64,000 nucleotides of DNA from CAZAQK01 sp964535825 (GCA_964535825.1 CAZHUC010000001.1:62001-126000); one strand, 5' to 3'. Positions 33,690 through 42,828 are shown, numbered from the stretch's first letter. The notes: generated from the letters alone by a model not told the origin. Program-made: numbers and translations.

Positions 33690-36600
33690 ATGCATCACGA
33701 CCATTCAAAAAAACGCATTTTTGTGCAGATCGCCAGCTACCGTGACCCGGAGTGTCACCCGACCATTCGTGACCTGTTCGAGAAAGCGGCGCATCCGGAG
33801 CGTGTATCCGTAGGCATCTGCTGGCAGTATGATCCCAAGACCGATATGGCGTGCTTTGCCGAAGAGTATCCGCGCAAAGATCAGGTGCAGGTGCTGCAGT
33901 ATCATATCAATGATGCGCAAGGGGCGGGCTGGGCTCGCTGTGAAGCACAGTCGCTCTGGCGCGGGGAAGAGTATACATTACAGATCCAGGCGCATATGCG
34001 CTTTGAACAGGGGTGGGATGAAACGCTCATCGATATGCTCGAGAACCTGCCGAGCGAAAAAGCGATCCTGACCGCGTGGCTGCCGGGCTATATGCCACCT
34101 GATAATCGGCAGAAGCTGGGTAACCAGTTCCCTGTGTCGGTGGTGAACCGGCTGGGGCAGGCGGGTGATGCGCAAATGGTGCATCTCATCAAGCGGATGC
34201 TGCCAATGAGTGACGTGCCAGAGCAGCCTATGCTCACCTGCTCGTGGGTCGGTAATTTCATGTTTGCCCGCTCATCAGTGCTGAAGGAAGTGCCGTTCGA
34301 TCCGTATATCTATTTCTGGGGCGAGGAACTCAATTACTCGGCAAGGCTGTGGACGCATGGTTATGATATCTATCATCTGAACAAGGTGGTTTTGTATCAC
34401 TACTGGGACAGGGAAGATGTGAAGGATGCGGGTGAATACCGCAATCATGCATCGCGCCGCAACCAGTTGTCGCTGATGCGTAACCTGCATGTGCTTGGCC
34501 TGAAAGCGGCAACTAATGAAGAGGCCATACGGGATATCCATAAATACACACTCGGTTCAGCACGCTCGCTCGCGGCATACTGGCAGTTCGCCGGTGTGAA
34601 CCTCATCGCTGGCAGCATCGCGCCACATGCACGGGAAGGGAAGTGGGGTGCTAATAAGAAAACACCAGCCGGTGCACCGCGTATCTTTGTTGCTATCGCT
34701 GCCTATCGTGATCCGGAATGCACCCATACGCTGGCCGATATGTTCACGAAGGCCACCTATCCTGACCGGCTTACCATTGGCCTGTGCCTGCAATATGACC
34801 CGAAGGAAGATGCCCACTGTGCCGTGAGAACCCCGCGAGAGAACCAGCTACGGCGCATTGAGCTGAATTACCGTGACAGTAAGGGGGCGAACTGGGCACG
34901 GTCTCAGGCCATCAGCCTGCTTAAAGATGAGGAATACCTGCTGCAGATAGACAGCCACATGCGCTTTGAACCGGGCTGGGACGAGGATCTGATCGAGATG
35001 CTTGCGCGTGCGCCATCGGAAAAACCTGTGCTTAGCACCTATCTGCCTAATTATGACCCGCCGGACCAGAGGGCTTACCACCCCAACCAGCTCCTACGCA
35101 TCCGGGTGCGGAAATTTGGCGGGGAGTCTGATCCCCAACTGGTGCATATTACTGGTGCGTTCGTTTCAGTGGATGAAAAAGAGCGCTCAGGCCTCTATCC
35201 ATGCCCCTTTTTCGCGGCAAATTTCATGTTTACCCGCGCAAAAACCCTAAAAGAAGTGCCTGTAGACCCCTATATTCACTTTTATGGCGATGAAGTTAGC
35301 TATGCCGCTCGACTTTGGACGCATGGATATGATATTTTCCAGCCCGATAAAACGCTGATGTACCATTACTGGGTACGTAAGGAAAGCCTGCACCAGCACC
35401 ATTACCGTAACACGGCAACCGCGGTAAGCAGGCGCTCTTCGCTGCGGGTGCGGCATCTGCTTGGCTTTGGCGAAACAGGTGATGCACAGGCACTGGCGGA
35501 GCTTGATACATATGGCCTTGGCAGGGCACGTTCGCTGGAAAGCTTATGGGCATTTGCCGGAATTGATTGGGAAAAGCGCGAGATAGCGCAGGATGCAAAG
35601 GAAGGTCGCTGGAATATGGCAGCGCGTGAAAAGGGAATGAAAACAAAGCCGCCGGCAAAGAAAGCCAGCAGCAAGAAGCAAGCGGAGAAGCCTGCTTCTT
35701 CACTGCCGCGCATCTTTGTGCAGATCGCGGCGTATCGTGACCCTGACTGTCAGTGGACGGTCAAGGACATGTATGAAAAAGCGACCCACCCTGAGCGCAT
35801 CTTCACAGGTATCTGCTGGCAGTATGTGAAGGAAGAAGATGGCATTTGCTTTGAAGTGCCATACCCGCGGCCTGACCAGGTGCGTGTGCATGAGGTGGAT
35901 GCACGCAAAGGCAAGGGCGTGTGCTGGGCGCGTAACCTGACCCAGAAATTATGGGACGGTGAAGAATTCACCCTGCAAATAGACAGCCACATGCGATTCG
36001 AGCAAGGCTGGGATGAGATCATGCTCGGTATGTGGAAAGACTGCGAGCATGAAAAAGCGATACTCACCTGCTACCCGGGTGGATTTACACCGCCGAACGA
36101 TGTGCAGCGCGGCTGGGTGTTCGGTATGTGTGCAGAGCGTTTCAACGAGCAGGGTATCCTGCTGATGAAGGGCAGGCCAGGATTCCCAACCAGCAAGCCA
36201 CTGCCTGAAAAACCGATCAAAGGTGCTTTCGCAAGTGCCTGTGTGCTGTTCGGCCCAAGCAGCATGATCGACGATATGCCGTATGACCCCAACCTGTATT
36301 TCTTTGGTGAAGAAATTACATTGGCGGTGCGGTTGTGGACCAAAGGGTATGAATTGTTCCATCCCAACAAGCTCGCTATTTATCACGATTGGGACAGGGG
36401 CAAACGCAAGACGCATTTCTCAGACCATAAAGACTGGTCGGTTCAGAATAAGAAATCCTATGCCCGCGTGCGGCACATACTGGGTATCGAATACTCAAGA
36501 GATCCGGAGATCACCAAGGATCTGGATATTTACGGGCTGGGCACAGTGCGCAGCTTTGAGGAGTATCAGGAATATAGCGGCGTGAATTTCGCCACGCAGA

Positions 36601-39600
36601 CCATCGCGGATTTTGCGCATCAGGGTTTATATCCCGGCAACACAAAGCAAGAGCTTAAAACAAACAGCAGCTTTGCCATCGGTCGTGCCAGCAAGAATGA
36701 CCAGATATTCGTGCAGATCGCAAGCTACCGCGACCGTGAGTGTCAGTGGACGATCAAGGACCTGTTCGAGAAAGCCAAGAATCCCGATCGCCTGCAGGTG
36801 GGGGTGTGCTGGCAATACGATCCTGTGAAGGATGAGGATTGTTTCCAGGTGTCCACGCGTCCTGAGCAGGTGAAGATGCTGCCTTATGACTGGCGCGAAG
36901 GTGAAGGCGTGTGCTGGGCACGCAACCAGACGCAACAGCTCTGGGACGGCGAGGAATATACCCTGCAGATCGACAGCCACATGCGCTTTGTTCCCGGCTG
37001 GGATGAGATGATGATAAACGAACTCGCAGCCTGTGAAGCGGATAAGCCAGTTATCTCATGCAATCCTGCATCCTACACGCCGCCGAATCATTTGCAGCTG
37101 AATCCATTGCCGACCGTTCGTCGCGTGCAGCCATTCTTCCCGGATGGTAATATTCGTGGCAAAGGTGAATATATCGACCGTGTGCCGGAAAAACCGCTGA
37201 ATGGTGCGTTCATCGCCGCTGGTTTCGTGTTCTCACGCGGGGACATCATTCCTGAAGTGCCTTATGATCCGTATCTGTATTTTGATCAGGAAGAGATCAC
37301 TTATGCGGCGCGGCTTTACACGCATGGCTGGGATATTTTCAGCAGCCGTACGCCGATGCTGTACCATTTTTATAATGCTGATCCGCGCGGTAGTGTGCGC
37401 CCGTTGCATTGGCGCGATGTGCAGGCAGCCGACAGCAAGCGCCTGCAGTTCATGAAGAACCGCGGCATGCAGCGGTTCAATCATATGGTCGGGCATAAAT
37501 GGTCAGATGACCCTGAGGTAACGAAAGAACTGGCGAATTATGGTATGGGTCGTGTGCGCACACTCAAGCAATATGAGGAATATTCAGGGATCGACTTCAA
37601 GCGAAAGATCGCAACCGACAAGGCGCTTCGCTGTGAATTCATCAAGGATCTGGATAAGTACCGTGATGCTCCAATTTTCATACCGGAGCTTGATGGTGCA
37701 CCACCGCAAAGGAAGCAGCCTAACGGTACACAAGCACAGGCCTCTGCGGCTACAAAAAATGTGGCATTGGCCAAACGCATGTTAGAGCCGGGCGATTTTG
37801 TACCGTTCTTTGAACTGATGGATACTAACGGCATGATGCGTGGCATGGAAGTGCAGGGCGGCAGGCATTGCATGCTCACATTCCTGCCAGCAAAGAATCC
37901 GGATTATGTCCTCCAGTTCTTTACGCATCTGAGCCAGCAACTCCTGCAGAACAGGCGCATGGATATCTGGCAGCTCTTTGTGCTGGATGATACGGTCGAG
38001 AACCTGAACAAACTGCGTGAACGTTTCAAATTGCCAATGCCTTTCTGGGCAGATCCAGAACGTAAGGTGATCGAAGCGTTTGGCCTGTGCAAGCCCGGTG
38101 AACCAATGTTCCCGCCGGCGGGCTTCCTGCTGAATAACAATCTGAAGATCATTGGCCGCCATGTGAATCTTGCACCTGCGCAGATGGCCACTGCACTGGT
38201 GAATAACTGCCTTGCTGAGCTGGATCGCTTTGCGCTGAAGTATCAGCAGGTAAAAGTTATCACGGAAACTGCACCGGTACTCATTGTGCCTGATGTATTC
38301 TCGCCAGAATTCTGCGACCATTGTGTGAATGCGTTCCGCACAGGTGAGACATTCCAGGGCACAGTGGGCGCTGAAGATAAAATGGCACTGCGTACCAATG
38401 CGAAGTTGCGCAAAGATTACATTGTGCACGGCCAACTATTGAAAGAAATTGACGAGAAGCTCTCCCGCAGCTTATTCCCGGAGATCCAGAAGGTCTTTGG
38501 TTTCGAGGTCACCAACCGCGAGCTCTACAAGATCGGATTATATTCCGGCGAGGATGGTGGGTTCTTCAAACCGCACCGCGATAATTTTGATGCGCCGCTG
38601 GGATATCGCCGCGTCGCCATGACATTGCATCTAAGTGATGATTATGAAGGTGGCGGGCTCACATTCCCTGAGTATGACCGCAGCACGGTATATCGCCCGG
38701 CTAAAGGCAGCGCGATCGCATTCTCATGTGCAACCATGCATGAAGCTCTGCCAGTCACGAAGGGCGAGCGTTTCGTAGTGGTTGGTTTCTTCCACGGTGA
38801 AGAGGAAGAGGCGTACCGCAGGCACTATCTGACTAGTAAGAACATGCCGCTGAAGCTGGAAGATTACACGCCAACCTTGAGAGCTGCGCCGGATGTATCA
38901 ATGAGTCGCGGGTTCTTCAATGACTGGCACGACAAGAACGTTAGCTATACCGGTATCAAACCAACACAAATTACCATTAACGAGGTATCTATGTCACCAA
39001 AACCAACGAACACGGGCGTGCAGCTTGTTACCACCCATGGTGGGCATCAGCCTAAGAAAGTGTTCGAATCCAAGCAGGCGATCATTTTTGACGATTTCCT
39101 TGCACCGGATGTGTACGAAAAGATCCAGCAATTCGCTATTAAAACGGATTACGAATATATCAACACCAAGGGCAAGGTATCACGCGCGTGGCATGTGCAT
39201 GATGGTTTCCCGATGCGCAGCATACTCAATGGTTTCTATTACTCCAAGGATGTCACTGATAAGCCAACCGGCGATCATGTATACCCAACCAAAACCGATA
39301 TGGATCTGTTCATGGATAATCTGCTTTCCGTGCAGCCTCATGTCGCACATCTCACCGGTAAGGAAGGCAAAGATGGCTGGATGCATGTATCATCCACTTG
39401 CTGGGTATACCCGCATGGCACGGCACTTTCCATGCATGACGATGGTTCAGGCGTGTATACCGGCGCGTATGTGTACTTCCTGAATCCGACATGGCGTCCG
39501 CATTGGGGCGGCCTGCTTGTCATGATGGATGAAGAAGCGAACAAGATCATCTATGACCATCGCGAGAAGATCGATCAGCTGGATTATTACAAAAAGAAAT

Positions 39601-39785
39601 TCTTCCATGCGAACGGTCTGGATGAAATGCTGGTAGATCATGGCTTCGGCAAATGTATCTTCCCGAAAGGAAACCGCATTGTATTCATTGCGAATGATGC
39701 GTATCACATGGTAACGAGAGTAAACGAAGCGGCGGGCGACAATCTGCGCATGTCCATCGCAGGATTTTTTAACAGGAAAAAATAA
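33690..39785 (+). CDS. Giant GT60-like x4 / peroxiredoxin-like / prolyl hydroxylase-like x2 protein
   Basis: 2031 residues in one uninterrupted frame, no signal peptide, so cytoplasmic. Residues ~9-325, 331-640, 674-1000 and 1005-1320 are four copies of the Skp1-hydroxyproline GlcNAc-transferase fold (PF11397, GT60 type), each opening IFVQIA(S/A)YRD and carrying the metal motif LQIDSHMRF at D421, D765 and D1095; copy 1 has Q100-A-H instead. A Lys/Ala-rich linker (643-672) splits copies 2 and 3. Residues ~1364-1520 resemble peroxiredoxin without the PxxxTxxC site. Two Fe(II)/2-oxoglutarate dioxygenase domains follow: ~1528-1712 with H1629-x-D1631, H1684 and R1694, and ~1798-2027 with H1916-x-D1918, H2006 and R2020. 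By analogy to Skp1 PhyA/Gnt1 it could hydroxylate prolines and then add GlcNAc. Substrate unknown. Stop overlaps lysS (TAATG). Confidence 0.9.
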   Translation: MHHDHSKKRIFVQIASYRDPECHPTIRDLFEKAAHPERVSVGICWQYDPKTDMACFAEEYPRKDQVQVLQYHINDAQGAGWARCEAQSLWRGEEYTLQIQAHMRFEQGWDETLIDMLENLPSEKAILTAWLPGYMPPDNRQKLGNQFPVSVVNRLGQAGDAQMVHLIKRMLPMSDVPEQPMLTCSWVGNFMFARSSVLKEVPFDPYIYFWGEELNYSARLWTHGYDIYHLNKVVLYHYWDREDVKDAGEYRNHASRRNQLSLMRNLHVLGLKAATNEEAIRDIHKYTLGSARSLAAYWQFAGVNLIAGSIAPHAREGKWGANKKTPAGAPRIFVAIAAYRDPECTHTLADMFTKATYPDRLTIGLCLQYDPKEDAHCAVRTPRENQLRRIELNYRDSKGANWARSQAISLLKDEEYLLQIDSHMRFEPGWDEDLIEMLARAPSEKPVLSTYLPNYDPPDQRAYHPNQLLRIRVRKFGGESDPQLVHITGAFVSVDEKERSGLYPCPFFAANFMFTRAKTLKEVPVDPYIHFYGDEVSYAARLWTHGYDIFQPDKTLMYHYWVRKESLHQHHYRNTATAVSRRSSLRVRHLLGFGETGDAQALAELDTYGLGRARSLESLWAFAGIDWEKREIAQDAKEGRWNMAAREKGMKTKPPAKKASSKKQAEKPASSLPRIFVQIAAYRDPDCQWTVKDMYEKATHPERIFTGICWQYVKEEDGICFEVPYPRPDQVRVHEVDARKGKGVCWARNLTQKLWDGEEFTLQIDSHMRFEQGWDEIMLGMWKDCEHEKAILTCYPGGFTPPNDVQRGWVFGMCAERFNEQGILLMKGRPGFPTSKPLPEKPIKGAFASACVLFGPSSMIDDMPYDPNLYFFGEEITLAVRLWTKGYELFHPNKLAIYHDWDRGKRKTHFSDHKDWSVQNKKSYARVRHILGIEYSRDPEITKDLDIYGLGTVRSFEEYQEYSGVNFATQTIADFAHQGLYPGNTKQELKTNSSFAIGRASKNDQIFVQIASYRDRECQWTIKDLFEKAKNPDRLQVGVCWQYDPVKDEDCFQVSTRPEQVKMLPYDWREGEGVCWARNQTQQLWDGEEYTLQIDSHMRFVPGWDEMMINELAACEADKPVISCNPASYTPPNHLQLNPLPTVRRVQPFFPDGNIRGKGEYIDRVPEKPLNGAFIAAGFVFSRGDIIPEVPYDPYLYFDQEEITYAARLYTHGWDIFSSRTPMLYHFYNADPRGSVRPLHWRDVQAADSKRLQFMKNRGMQRFNHMVGHKWSDDPEVTKELANYGMGRVRTLKQYEEYSGIDFKRKIATDKALRCEFIKDLDKYRDAPIFIPELDGAPPQRKQPNGTQAQASAATKNVALAKRMLEPGDFVPFFELMDTNGMMRGMEVQGGRHCMLTFLPAKNPDYVLQFFTHLSQQLLQNRRMDIWQLFVLDDTVENLNKLRERFKLPMPFWADPERKVIEAFGLCKPGEPMFPPAGFLLNNNLKIIGRHVNLAPAQMATALVNNCLAELDRFALKYQQVKVITETAPVLIVPDVFSPEFCDHCVNAFRTGETFQGTVGAEDKMALRTNAKLRKDYIVHGQLLKEIDEKLSRSLFPEIQKVFGFEVTNRELYKIGLYSGEDGGFFKPHRDNFDAPLGYRRVAMTLHLSDDYEGGGLTFPEYDRSTVYRPAKGSAIAFSCATMHEALPVTKGERFVVVGFFHGEEEEAYRRHYLTSKNMPLKLEDYTPTLRAAPDVSMSRGFFNDWHDKNVSYTGIKPTQITINEVSMSPKPTNTGVQLVTTHGGHQPKKVFESKQAIIFDDFLAPDVYEKIQQFAIKTDYEYINTKGKVSRAWHVHDGFPMRSILNGFYYSKDVTDKPTGDHVYPTKTDMDLFMDNLLSVQPHVAHLTGKEGKDGWMHVSSTCWVYPHGTALSMHDDGSGVYTGAYVYFLNPTWRPHWGGLLVMMDEEANKIIYDHREKIDQLDYYKKKFFHANGLDEMLVDHGFGKCIFPKGNRIVFIANDAYHMVTRVNEAAGDNLRMSIAGFFNRKK
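33714..37665 (+). repeat. Four tandem ~330-codon glycosyltransferase modules
   Basis: Modules start near 33714, 34680, 35709 and 36702. In each, the DSH-type motif comes 90-91 residues after the IFV strand, then WARxxxQ before it and a GEE(or GDE)xxxxARLWTxGYD block after it are kept. Copies are clearly diverged at DNA level, so the duplication is old and not an assembly artefact. Confidence 0.88.
38982..38993 (+). promoter_or_regulatory. Possible internal ribosome-binding site and in-frame start
   Basis: GAGG (38982-38985) lies five bases before an in-frame ATG at 38991 (residue 1768), exactly in the linker before the last dioxygenase domain. It could allow separate translation of a 264-residue dioxygenase, or be a fossil of the start codon from before fusion. 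Confidence 0.3.
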
Positions 39786-41371
39786 TGACTAAAATAGACA
39801 AACAACTGGCGCTGGCGTGCAGCGCGTGGCCGATGCAGGAAGCACTTGCTCTGGTGGAGCGTTATAAGAATGCACCCCCAGCCAAAGGTTATGTGTTGTT
39901 TGAAACGGGATATGGCCCATCTGGGTTGCCGCATATCGGCACGTTCGGTGAGGTGGCTCGCACCACCATGGTACGTCGTGCGTTCGAAGCCATCAGCGAT
40001 ATTCCAACCAAGCTCATTTGTTTCTCTGATGATATGGACGGCCTGCGCAAAGTGCCGGATAACCTGCCTAATCCTGAGATGATAAAGGCCAATCTCGGCA
40101 AACCGCTGACATCCGTGCCAGACCCGTTTGGTACGCATGAGAGCTTCGGGCACAATATGAATGCCCGCCTGCGCGCGTTCCTTGACCATTTCGGTTTTGA
40201 GTATGAATTCAAAAGTTCAACCGCCACTTATAAATCCGGCGAATTTGATAAAACGCTGTTGTTACTCCTTGAGCGTTACAAGCAGGTGATGGATGTGATG
40301 TTGCCAACACTTGGTACTGAGCGACAGGAAACCTACAGCCCGTTCCTGCCTGTATCCCCGCGTTCCGGAAAAGTGCTGCTTGCAAAAGTTTTTGAGACGA
40401 ATGTGAGCAAAGGCACGATCGTTTATGAAGAAGAAGATGGCAGCAAAGAAGAAGTGCCAGTAACTGGCGGCCATTGCAAACTACAGTGGAAGCCGGATAT
40501 GGGCATGCGCTGGGCGGCTCTGGGTGTGGATTATGAGATGTATGGCAAAGACCATCTGGCATCGGCCGAGCTCTATGATGCAATTTGTAAAATAGCAGGT
40601 GGTACACCGCCGAACCAGTTCATGTTCGAGCTGTTCCTTGATGACAAGGGGCAGAAAATTTCCAAGTCAAAGGGCAATGGCCTCACCATTGATGAATGGC
40701 TGCGCTATGCACCGGCGGAATCACTTTCTTATTACATGTATCAGTCGCCGCGTAAGGCGAAGAAGCTGTATTTCGATGTCATCCCGCGCGCGGTCGATGA
40801 ATACCAGACCTACATCGAAAAATTCGCCAAGATGGAAGATAAGGACAAGCTGAATAATCCTGTGTGGCATATTCACGGCGGCAACCCGCCTGCTGCGGAA
40901 GGTATCCCGTCATTCAACCTGCTGCTCAATCTGGCAGGGTGTGTGGGTACGGAAGATCCATCAGTACTGTGGGGGTTCGTTGGGCAATACACGCAAGGTG
41001 CGACACCAGAAAGCCACCCATTCCTGGATGCTTTGGTGAAGGGCGCGATCAATTATTATCACGATTTCGTGAAGCCCACGAAGAAATACCGCCTGCCGAA
41101 TGATGTGGAAGAAAAGGCGCTGGCTGAGCTTGCAAAATATCTCGAAAGCGTACCGGCCGATGCAACGGCAGAGGTTATTCAGACGGAGATCTACGAGATC
41201 GGCAAACGCCACCCATTCCCTGAGCTAAAGGCATGGTTCGCTACGCTGTACGAAACTCTGCTTGGCATGCCACAAGGCCCGCGCATGGGTTCGTTCGCAT
41301 TGCTTTTCGGGCCTAAGGAAACCGCACAGCTCATCCGCCGTGTACTGGCTAAAGAGAATCTAGCGGCATGA
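39785..41371 (+). CDS. lysS: Lysyl-tRNA synthetase, class I
   Basis: 528 residues of the archaeal/alphaproteobacterial class I LysRS, unrelated to the usual class II enzyme. HIGH-type motif HIGT at residues 50-53 (GPSGLPHIGTFGEV), KMSKS-type KISKS at 291-295 followed by KGNGLT, and a C-terminal helical anticodon-binding part with GMPQGPRMGSFALLFG. ATG overlaps the stop of the giant gene (TAATG), so its translation is coupled to a 6-kb upstream cistron, which is unusual for an essential synthetase. A HAD phosphatase gene follows four bases after its stop. Confidence 0.94.
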   Translation: MTKIDKQLALACSAWPMQEALALVERYKNAPPAKGYVLFETGYGPSGLPHIGTFGEVARTTMVRRAFEAISDIPTKLICFSDDMDGLRKVPDNLPNPEMIKANLGKPLTSVPDPFGTHESFGHNMNARLRAFLDHFGFEYEFKSSTATYKSGEFDKTLLLLLERYKQVMDVMLPTLGTERQETYSPFLPVSPRSGKVLLAKVFETNVSKGTIVYEEEDGSKEEVPVTGGHCKLQWKPDMGMRWAALGVDYEMYGKDHLASAELYDAICKIAGGTPPNQFMFELFLDDKGQKISKSKGNGLTIDEWLRYAPAESLSYYMYQSPRKAKKLYFDVIPRAVDEYQTYIEKFAKMEDKDKLNNPVWHIHGGNPPAAEGIPSFNLLLNLAGCVGTEDPSVLWGFVGQYTQGATPESHPFLDALVKGAINYYHDFVKPTKKYRLPNDVEEKALAELAKYLESVPADATAEVIQTEIYEIGKRHPFPELKAWFATLYETLLGMPQGPRMGSFALLFGPKETAQLIRRVLAKENLAA

Positions 41372-41375
41372 ACTG

Positions 41376-42206
41376 ATGCTGACGGTCAATAACCTTTCCA
41401 TAGTTATCCATCGCTACGATGCACTCATCCTCGATCTGTGGGGGGTGGTGCATGATGGCACGCATCTCTATGAAGGCGTGCATGATGCATTGGTGAAATT
41501 AAAAGAAGTCGGGAAAAAAGTTATCTTTCTCTCCAATGCGCCGCGCCGCGATCACAAGGTTATGGCGGTGTTGGAGCATTTGGGCGTTAGCCGTGATCTT
41601 TATGTTGAGGCGATGTCTTCCGGTGAAATGGGGTATCGCTGGTTACAAGGCGGCTATTCACCGTGGGGTAAAAAATATTTCTATATCGGGCCGCCTAAGG
41701 ATGAAGACATTCTGGATGGGCTAGATTTTTCGCGTGCGCAGGAATTGTATGACGCAGATTTCCTGCTGAATGTAGGCTTCGGCAGTGAATCACAGGATTC
41801 CGAGAATTGGCTGCCGATACTCAGTGTGGCGCAGGCGCAGGGACTTCCGATGCTTTGCCTGAACCCAGACCTTGAGGTGGTGAAGCAAACCGGCGAGCGT
41901 TTTGAATGTGCTGGTGTGCTGGCGCAAATGTATGAAGGGCTGGGTGGTAAGGTCACATGGTTCGGCAAGCCGTATCCTGCGGTGTATGAGCATTGTTTCG
42001 ATGTGCTGCGCCCAACACCCAAGCAGCGCATACTGGCGATAGGTGACAGCCTGGAAACAGATATTCCCGGTGCGCAGAATGCAGGCATTGATTCGATACT
42101 GGTAACCGGCGGAATACTGAAAACGTCTACCGATGCAGAGATACAGAAACTATGTGATGACCGCGGGCTGACACCCACGTACATCATGCCAAAACTGATC
42201 TGGTGA
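41376..42206 (+). CDS. HAD-superfamily class IIA phosphatase-like protein
   Basis: 276 residues. Motif I is ILDLWGVVHDG with nucleophile D20; motif II IFLSNAPRR; a Lys in WFGKPYPAVYEHCF; motif IV LAIGDSLETDIPGAQNAGID. It belongs to the alphaproteobacterial group with DLWGV, where the second Asp of DxD is Trp-adjacent rather than the DxDGTL of ordinary members. Substrate unknown, probably a small phosphorylated metabolite. Starts four bases behind lysS and likely ends the operon. Confidence 0.83.
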   Translation: MLTVNNLSIVIHRYDALILDLWGVVHDGTHLYEGVHDALVKLKEVGKKVIFLSNAPRRDHKVMAVLEHLGVSRDLYVEAMSSGEMGYRWLQGGYSPWGKKYFYIGPPKDEDILDGLDFSRAQELYDADFLLNVGFGSESQDSENWLPILSVAQAQGLPMLCLNPDLEVVKQTGERFECAGVLAQMYEGLGGKVTWFGKPYPAVYEHCFDVLRPTPKQRILAIGDSLETDIPGAQNAGIDSILVTGGILKTSTDAEIQKLCDDRGLTPTYIMPKLIW

Positions 42207-42215
42207 TTTTCTAAT

Positions 42216-42250
42216 GCGCCCATAAAAATCTACTGATTTTTACATGGCGC
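42216..42250. terminator. AT-rich hairpin between convergent genes
   Basis: GCGCC-CATAAAAATC (42216-42230) and GATTTTTACATGGCGC (42235-42250) pair with one or two mismatches around a TACT loop. Its place between the convergent HAD and tlpA genes suggests a bidirectional terminator, although it lacks a classic GC-stem plus T-tail. Confidence 0.45.
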
Positions 42251-42291
42251 GCCTCTTCGCGGGCTGATGGCTCGCTCGCCTGCTGGCTTTA

Positions 42292-42816
42292 CTATTTCTT
42301 TTCGAGCAATGCCTTTACGTCAGTGCTTTGCCAGTCTGCCGGGCCATCGATACGCGCCACTTCTCTGCCATTCTTTATAAATATAGTAGCAGGCAGGCCG
42401 CTAACCTTGAGGGCGCGGTAAGCCTGCATCTTGGTGTCGAAATAGGCCGGCAGGCTGCGGATATTGTGCGCGGTGTAGAAATCGGTCACCTTCTTGGTGT
42501 TCTTGCCATCCAGTGACATGGCGATAACCACCACATCTTTATCCTTATATGCAGCGGCCACACTGTCCAGTATAGGCAGCTCATCAATGCAGGGTGCACA
42601 CCATGTGGCCCACAGATGCAGGATGGTAAGCTGCGGATTGTTCGTAAGCTCATGCGCAGTGCCTGAGGTGTCCAGATACACTATTTTGGGCAGCTGTTTT
42701 GAGGGGGTATGGGTTTCCATCGGCACGGTTTTGGAAAAAGCCGGAAAAGAAAGTAGCAGGACACTTGCCAAGATATTGAAAAACCATGTATGAATAAGCG
42801 TGTTTTTGTGCGGCAT
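42292..42816 (-). CDS. TlpA-like thioredoxin-family protein
   Basis: 174 residues from ATG 42816; the frame extends to 42888 across the argH start, which is unlikely. A hydrophobic N-terminus (FFNILASVLLLSFPAFSK) exports or anchors the domain to the periplasm. The redox site is WCAPC in LHLWATWCAPCIDELP, and the cis-Pro loop is VSGLPATIFI. TlpA-type proteins reduce disulfides, e.g. in cytochrome oxidase or cytochrome c maturation. The start codons of this gene and argH are only 12 bases apart on opposite strands; tlpA-argH divergence is typical of alphaproteobacteria. Confidence 0.88.
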   Translation of the reverse strand: MPHKNTLIHTWFFNILASVLLLSFPAFSKTVPMETHTPSKQLPKIVYLDTSGTAHELTNNPQLTILHLWATWCAPCIDELPILDSVAAAYKDKDVVVIAMSLDGKNTKKVTDFYTAHNIRSLPAYFDTKMQAYRALKVSGLPATIFIKNGREVARIDGPADWQSTDVKALLEKK

Positions 42817-42828
42817 AAAGGACATGAA

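Noticed and set aside
33690..37665. Assembly artefact or CRISPR-like repeat as the cause of the repeated blocks
   Set aside because: The four modules differ extensively at DNA level, retain the reading frame and keep protein-level motifs, so they are ancient domain duplications.
37782..38435. 217-codon minus-strand frame inside the giant gene
   Set aside because: It lies opposite the peroxiredoxin/hydroxylase coding region, whose motifs are perfect, and has no motif of its own.
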